Source of the DNA: Lachnospiraceae bacterium
GTDB taxonomy: Bacteria; Bacillota; Clostridia; Lachnospirales; Lachnospiraceae
Length of the DNA: 64,000 nt
Assembly (NCBI GenBank): GCA_024696005.1
Contig: JAILHF010000041.1
Span: 1 to 64,000 of the forward strand
Direction of reading: 5' to 3'
Shown here: positions 60,801 through 64,000 of the stretch, piece by piece
How the letters are laid out: every line of letters starts with the position of its first letter
Numbering within the stretch: the first letter of the stretch is position 1
Notes under the pieces: generated by a model
What the model saw: only the letters and a program-made list of their open reading frames with translations
What the model was told of the DNA's origin: nothing
The model's database searches: none
Made by a program: the position numbers and the translations under genes

Positions 60801-61858
60801 GCGAGCTGATCGGGGATCACCAGAAGTATCATGAGAAGTTCATCGCTCCCGAAGCCTATATCCTGGCGGTGGATGACAATGCGATGAACCTCACGGTCTT
60901 CGGCAAGCTGCTGAAGCATACCCTGATCAAGATCGATACCGCAACGGGCGGGGACGAAGCGCTGGTCCTGTCACGCAGCCGGAAGTACGACATCATCTTT
61001 TTGGACCACATGATGCCCGAAAAGGACGGCATCGAGACGCTGCATGAGCTGCGCGCGCAGGAAGATGACATGAACAGGGAAACGCCGGTCATCTGCCTGA
61101 CGGCGAATGCCATTTCCGGAGCAAGACAGCTCTACCTTGAAGAGGGCTTTGACAATTATCTGACCAAACCGGTGGATTACGCGAGACTGGAGGACATGCT
61201 GCTGGAGTACCTGCCGGAGGAAAAGGTCTGGGAGGTCAAAAAAGAAGAGGGCGAGAAAGAGGAAGCTCTCCGCATCCCGGATGAGCTCGCGAACCTGGGC
61301 GAACTGGATATCTCGGCCGGGATCAAGTTCAACGGGGATGCCAGGATCTATCTTGAGACACTCCGGGTATTTACGGATTCGGTGGATCAGGTCGCGGACG
61401 AGATCAAAGCTTATCACGCAAGCGGGGATCTCAAGAACGAAACGATCAAGATCCATGCCCTGAAAAGTACCGCCCGCATCATAGGAGCGCTCGAGATCGG
61501 CGAGAGAGCCCTGGAGCTTGAGGAAGCCGGCAAGGCGGAAAAGAAGGACGTCATCGACGAAAAACTGGACGGTCTTCTGGATGACTGCAAGATGCTGGCG
61601 GAAAAGATACGGCCGATCCTTCTTGCGGAGGAGGAAAAGGCCGATGAACAGCTGCCCCTGATCGGGGAGGAAAAACTGAGGGAACTGTACGGGCAGATCC
61701 TGCATTATGCGAGAGAGTGCGACGACGCGAGCATCGAAGACGTGATGAGCGAGCTGAGGCGCTACCGCCTGTCGGAAGGGGAAAAGAAGCGCAGGGAGGC
61801 GATACAGAGGGCCGTGAACTCCTTCGATTTCGACATGATCGTAAAGCTTTTGACTTAA
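57842..61858 (+). CDS. Hybrid sensor histidine kinase with receiver and HPt domains
   Basis: 1338 residues. TM1 ~20-42, an extracellular Cache-like sensor domain ~43-285 (including YWEPGDDYVVEERPWY), TM2 ~287-310. Then come three tandem PAS-like cytosolic units starting ~323, ~463 and ~600. Each begins LN(K/N/T)Q(L/I)SS and ends with (V/M)L(W)M(V/M)E(N/D)IDEEK. HisKA with phospho-His in SHEIRTPINAVL (~752), ATPase motifs including DTGVGI and GTGLGMNI, a receiver with Asp in FLDHMMPEKD (~1053), and an HPt domain with IHALKSTARIIGA (~1204). All relay residues are intact, so it can run a full His-Asp-His chain. Expected outputs are the upstream GGDEF response regulator. Confidence 0.93.
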   Translation: MRRRRTVDREEHRLRVRNTVISLIVILFFVGIILLFYSMLYAEKRRSIIQSGRMTATQTADRFDDYLTAVVDEVRITSFTLEDMVDRGKGKEELLDYLVGQTSAITQTVFENTTGLYAYINGVYLDGAYWEPGDDYVVEERPWYIKALSGGGEIVLVEPYLDMQTGDVIMTIAKLLKDKKSVVAVDITLDYIQTVTEQTVKSGESDIEFILDETGHVVAHSDRSEIGKDYFAEQGTLAAELMADLNASERDFLELDHDGNRYIAYSAKIRNNWRCVSVKNATRIFRPLTTIMLFAVVLSAAVVAVLLQIFRSSNERSLIAERLNKQLSSSVEIYRSAQDLDILNDTYAELLADDRGRGDPLGSYQENAQLAVLANLDKIVDLSCKTEVMDFVDFSTMDERMRGRRTITLEFLTSDKTWLRGRLIVSRYSPEGDISHVLWMMEDIDEEKRNRDRMTEAIKTLNNQLSSVANIYYSLHDIDLVNNRLDEIKTEEPGPDELPVESSENAQEVLFDVMRQLTDKGWMEDSLKFIDLSTIQSRMKDRDSISWEFMSILKIWFRERFVVSRRDENGEASHVLWMVENIDEEKRGRERLKETAQILNTQISSIAGIYMTMYEMNIVDDTFNEIKASNELIVQLIGRGHEHAQAILQKVMEHMTDSSALDEMRKFIVFDTLDERLGGRNTIALEYPSSQNEWRRARFIVSKRDEDGRLTHVLWLVENIDKEKKDRERLLDMSQRAIAASEAKSAFLSNMSHEIRTPINAVLGMNEMILRECEDEEILFYSENIRTAGNTLLGIINDILDFSRIEAGKVEIIPVDYDLCSTLNDLVNMTQTRAEDKGLRFITRFDRNTPRLLNGDEVRIKQIIMNILTNAVKYTDQGEIVFSLSSEWPEGEEDSVNLHVSVKDTGVGIRAEDMERLFTEFDRIDEGKNRQVEGTGLGMNITRSLLDMMGSTLEVQSTYGVGSEFSFTLRQKVVNRKPLGDYEESYRELIGDHQKYHEKFIAPEAYILAVDDNAMNLTVFGKLLKHTLIKIDTATGGDEALVLSRSRKYDIIFLDHMMPEKDGIETLHELRAQEDDMNRETPVICLTANAISGARQLYLEEGFDNYLTKPVDYARLEDMLLEYLPEEKVWEVKKEEGEKEEALRIPDELANLGELDISAGIKFNGDARIYLETLRVFTDSVDQVADEIKAYHASGDLKNETIKIHALKSTARIIGALEIGERALELEEAGKAEKKDVIDEKLDGLLDDCKMLAEKIRPILLAEEEKADEQLPLIGEEKLRELYGQILHYARECDDASIEDVMSELRRYRLSEGEKKRREAIQRAVNSFDFDMIVKLLT

Positions 61859-61873
61859 AGGAGGTGTGAAAGG

Positions 61874-62893
61874 ATGAAGATCCTCATGATCGGGCTGGGA
61901 AGCATCGGCCAGCGTCATGTGAGAAACATCAGAAAGGTACTTGGAGAGAGGGCGGAACTGATCGCTTACCGGGCCCGCGGCCTGAAGACGACCTTCAGCG
62001 ACAGTCTGCAGGTGCGCGAAGGCGTCGATCCGGAGACGGAATACGGGATCCGCTCTTATACGGATATCGATGAGGCGCTCGCGCAGAAGCCCGAGCTGGC
62101 CTTCATCACGAACATCACGTCAAAGCACATGGAATTTGCCCTGAAGTGCGCGGAAGCCGGCTGCCACATGCTGATCGAAAAGCCGCTCTCCGATTCCATG
62201 GAGGGCGTGGAGGAGCTGGAGCGCATCGCGAAGGAGAAGGGACTGAAGATCTTCATGGGCTTTCAGAACCGCTATCATCCCTGCGTGCAGCGCATGAAGG
62301 AAAGCCTCGAAAGCGGCGAGCTGGGACGCATCCGCTATGTCTCCTGCGAGTTTTCGGAGCGTGTCACCACGATGCACCGTTATGAGGATTACCGGGATAC
62401 CTACATGGCAAGGAAGAAAATGGGCGGCGGCCCGGTCCTGAATCTGCAGATGCACGATCTGGACATCCTCCAGTGGCTCTTCGGGGAGCCGGTGGACGTG
62501 TGCTCGCGTCTGCAATTCGACAGTGCCCTGGAGATCGATGTGGAAGAGAGCGCGCAGGCGGTATTTACTGCGCGGGATGGTTTCCCGATCTACACGCACA
62601 CCGACCTTCTGCAGTATCCGCCGGTGCATGTGTTCAAAGTGGTCGGCGAATACGGGCGCGTCGAGGCGGACCTGAACGCGGTGCGCTTTGTGAAATACCG
62701 CGGGGACGAGCCCGCGGAGGAATGGACGGATCCCGGATTTGCCCGGAATGACATGTTCATTGAAGAGTTAAAGGATTTTCTGCGCTGCCTGAACGGAGAC
62801 GAGATCGCAATCCCGCTGAAGGCGGGGATCACATCCCTTCGCATGGCACTGGCGGAAAAGGAAGGGCGGGGATATCCCGTCCGGCCCGCCTGA
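61874..62893 (+). CDS. Gfo/Idh/MocA family oxidoreductase
   Basis: 339 residues. The dinucleotide fold is at the N-terminus (MIGLGSIGQRHVRNI), with the EKPLSDS lysine motif near 100 and the GGGPVLNLQMHDLD substrate-domain motif near 180. Family members oxidise or reduce a hydroxyl on sugars or inositols using NAD(P). GGAGGTG precedes the ATG, 15 bases after the kinase stop, so it may be part of the same transcript. Relatives occur in nonulosonic acid and surface sugar clusters. Confidence 0.9.
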   Translation: MKILMIGLGSIGQRHVRNIRKVLGERAELIAYRARGLKTTFSDSLQVREGVDPETEYGIRSYTDIDEALAQKPELAFITNITSKHMEFALKCAEAGCHMLIEKPLSDSMEGVEELERIAKEKGLKIFMGFQNRYHPCVQRMKESLESGELGRIRYVSCEFSERVTTMHRYEDYRDTYMARKKMGGGPVLNLQMHDLDILQWLFGEPVDVCSRLQFDSALEIDVEESAQAVFTARDGFPIYTHTDLLQYPPVHVFKVVGEYGRVEADLNAVRFVKYRGDEPAEEWTDPGFARNDMFIEELKDFLRCLNGDEIAIPLKAGITSLRMALAEKEGRGYPVRPA

Positions 62894-62929
62894 GGCGTCC
62901 CCAAGAATAAAAAAAAAGGAGAGAGAAAA

Positions 62930-63586
62930 ATGAGTGCAAAAGCGGATGCGGTATTCGCGAGATTTGAGGAAGTGGGGATCATCCCCGTTGTCGTCCTGGA
63001 GGATGCGAAGGACGCAAAGGAATTGGGCAAGGCCCTGATGGAAGGCGGGCTTCCCGCGGCGGAGGTGACCTTCCGCACGGAGGCGGCGGAGGAATCGATC
63101 CGCATCCTTGCCGAAGAATATCCGGACATGCTCGTCGGTGCCGGAACGGTGCTCACGACGCAGCAGGCGGACCGCGCTGTGGCAGCAGGGGCGAAGTTTG
63201 TCGTAGCGCCCGGGCTGGACAAGGAAGTGGTCAGGCACTGCCTGAAAAAAGACATCCCCGTATGCCCGGGAACGCAGACGGCCACGGAGATGATGCGGGC
63301 GATGAAGCTGGGACTGACCCACGTGAAGTTTTTCCCGGCCGAGAACGCGGGCGGCCTGAAGATGATCAAGGCCATCGGTTCGGCACTGACCTCCCTGCGT
63401 TTTATGCCCACGGGCGGGATCAGCGCGGACAACGTTTCGGATTACCTGAAGAACGAAAAGATCTTCTGCTGCGGAGGCTCCTGGATGGTGAAGGCGGACA
63501 TGATCCGCGCCGGTGAGTTTGACAAGATCCGCGAGAAGGTGGCGGAAGCCGCGGAGATCGTAAAGAAGCTCCGGGCAGATGCCTGA
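62930..63586 (+). CDS. eda: KDPG/KHG aldolase family protein
   Basis: 218 residues, a complete Eda-type TIM barrel. The Glu of AEVTFRT, GAGTVL, CPGTQT and the Schiff-base Lys in THVKFFPAE are present, and the phosphate-binding FMPTGGIS follows. It should cleave or form 2-keto-3-deoxy sugar acids, such as KDPG or 4-hydroxy-2-oxoglutarate, yielding pyruvate. AAAGGAGAG precedes the start. Its position between two sugar oxidoreductases suggests sugar-acid breakdown or a keto-deoxy sugar pathway. Confidence 0.9.
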   Translation: MSAKADAVFARFEEVGIIPVVVLEDAKDAKELGKALMEGGLPAAEVTFRTEAAEESIRILAEEYPDMLVGAGTVLTTQQADRAVAAGAKFVVAPGLDKEVVRHCLKKDIPVCPGTQTATEMMRAMKLGLTHVKFFPAENAGGLKMIKAIGSALTSLRFMPTGGISADNVSDYLKNEKIFCCGGSWMVKADMIRAGEFDKIREKVAEAAEIVKKLRADA

Positions 63587-63602
63587 AAGGAGAGAAGGGA
63601 AA

Positions 63603-64000
63603 ATGGCGAAAAAGATCTACACCTCCCGCTTTGAGATCCCCGGAAAGGTATGCATCGTTACCGGGGGCGGGGGACTGATCGGGATGAAGCACACCGAAGC
63701 GATCGTGGAGGGCGGCGGCGTGGCCGTTCTTCTGGACATCGTTCCGGAGGGCATGGAGCGCGTGAAGGCCGGCGTCAAAGAGGAATACGGCGAGGATGCG
63801 CAGGTCGAATGCTTTGTCACGGACATTACCAGCCGCGAAGCGCTCGAGAAGGTAAGGGATGCCCTGCTGGAGAAATACGGGCACATCGATGTGCTGATCA
63901 ACAATGCGGCGAACAACCCGAAGGTAGAGGGCGGCTCCAAAAACCTGGGAGCCATCCGTTTCCATAATTTCCCGCTGGATATCTGGAACCAGGATCTGGC
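63603..64000 (+). CDS. SDR-family oxidoreductase, 3' partial
   Basis: ATG at 63603 behind AAGGAGAGAAGGG; 132 codons are visible and the frame is still open at the window end, which is why the ORF track omits it. The cofactor motif VTGGGGLIG (TGxxxGxG type), an Asp after the second strand (LLDIV) and NNAANN are typical of classical SDRs. Catalytic Tyr/Lys lie beyond the window. Probably acts on a sugar or sugar acid, as it follows an aldolase by 16 bases. Confidence 0.88.
   Translation, partial: MAKKIYTSRFEIPGKVCIVTGGGGLIGMKHTEAIVEGGGVAVLLDIVPEGMERVKAGVKEEYGEDAQVECFVTDITSREALEKVRDALLEKYGHIDVLINNAANNPKVEGGSKNLGAIRFHNFPLDIWNQDL

Overview
The window looks like chromosomal DNA of a moderately GC-rich Firmicute, most likely a Lachnospiraceae-type Clostridium relative. 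This rests on the gene set: a PPi-dependent phosphofructokinase, a TPP-riboswitch/ThiT pair, GatCAB next to AddAB, a TSCPD four-Cys protein, an OFA transporter, strong AGGAGG-type ribosome sites and sigma-A promoters. No rRNA, tRNA, phage, insertion sequence or CRISPR array was seen. Taxonomy is inference from gene content, not from a marker gene.

Layout. 1-12.4 kb: three very large secreted proteins built from InlB-type repeats, 'LWVG' beta-rich modules and Ig-like modules. None shows a sorting signal. 12.4-14.5 kb: a small TSCPD protein and pfp. 14.5-15.1 kb: a non-coding stretch with a terminator-like hairpin, a 12-bp tandem repeat, three ~75-bp hairpin repeats and a promoter. 15.1-17.5 kb: a GAF-GGDEF protein and a coiled-coil protein of unknown function. 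17.6-21.6 kb: the most unusual locus, a tightly overlapping three-gene operon of a K+-channel/Rossmann/RyR-like protein, a second membrane/Rossmann/RyR-like protein without the K+ filter, and a rhomboid protease. 21.7-26.5 kb: an OFA transporter, a zinc-ribbon protein and a LytTR-DUF3021-ABC exporter module with a LytTR-type operator. 26.6-29.3 kb: a zinc/cadmium efflux operon (HMA chaperone, P1B ATPase, ArsR repressor with visible operator). 29.3-34.6 kb: response regulator, HflK/HflC, a membrane glycosyltransferase-like protein and a PurF-like protein lacking the N-terminal cysteine.

34.7-46.3 kb: a probable long operon, gatC - nucleoside-hydrolase-like lipoprotein/membrane protein - gatA - gatB - addB - addA. 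46.3-48.1 kb: an HD-GYP phosphodiesterase behind a leader packed with hairpins. 48.1-52.0 kb: ThiT with a TPP riboswitch (minus strand), a HAD-CPBP fusion, HisC and a small exporter. 52.0-56.3 kb: a phosphoesterase and a signal-less ParB-like/BMP protein (minus), a methyltransferase (plus) and a CMP-sugar synthetase-like protein (minus). 56.5-64 kb: a REC-GGDEF protein and a very large hybrid histidine kinase, followed with short gaps by a Gfo/Idh oxidoreductase, a KDPG-type aldolase and an SDR that runs off the window.

Cyclic-di-GMP signalling recurs (two GGDEF proteins, one HD-GYP protein, plus receiver and histidine kinase proteins), which suggests an organism with regulated surface or motility behaviour. 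The surface proteins and the sugar-acid genes fit that picture but are not tied to it by sequence. The best candidate for an undescribed system is the channel-RyR-rhomboid operon.
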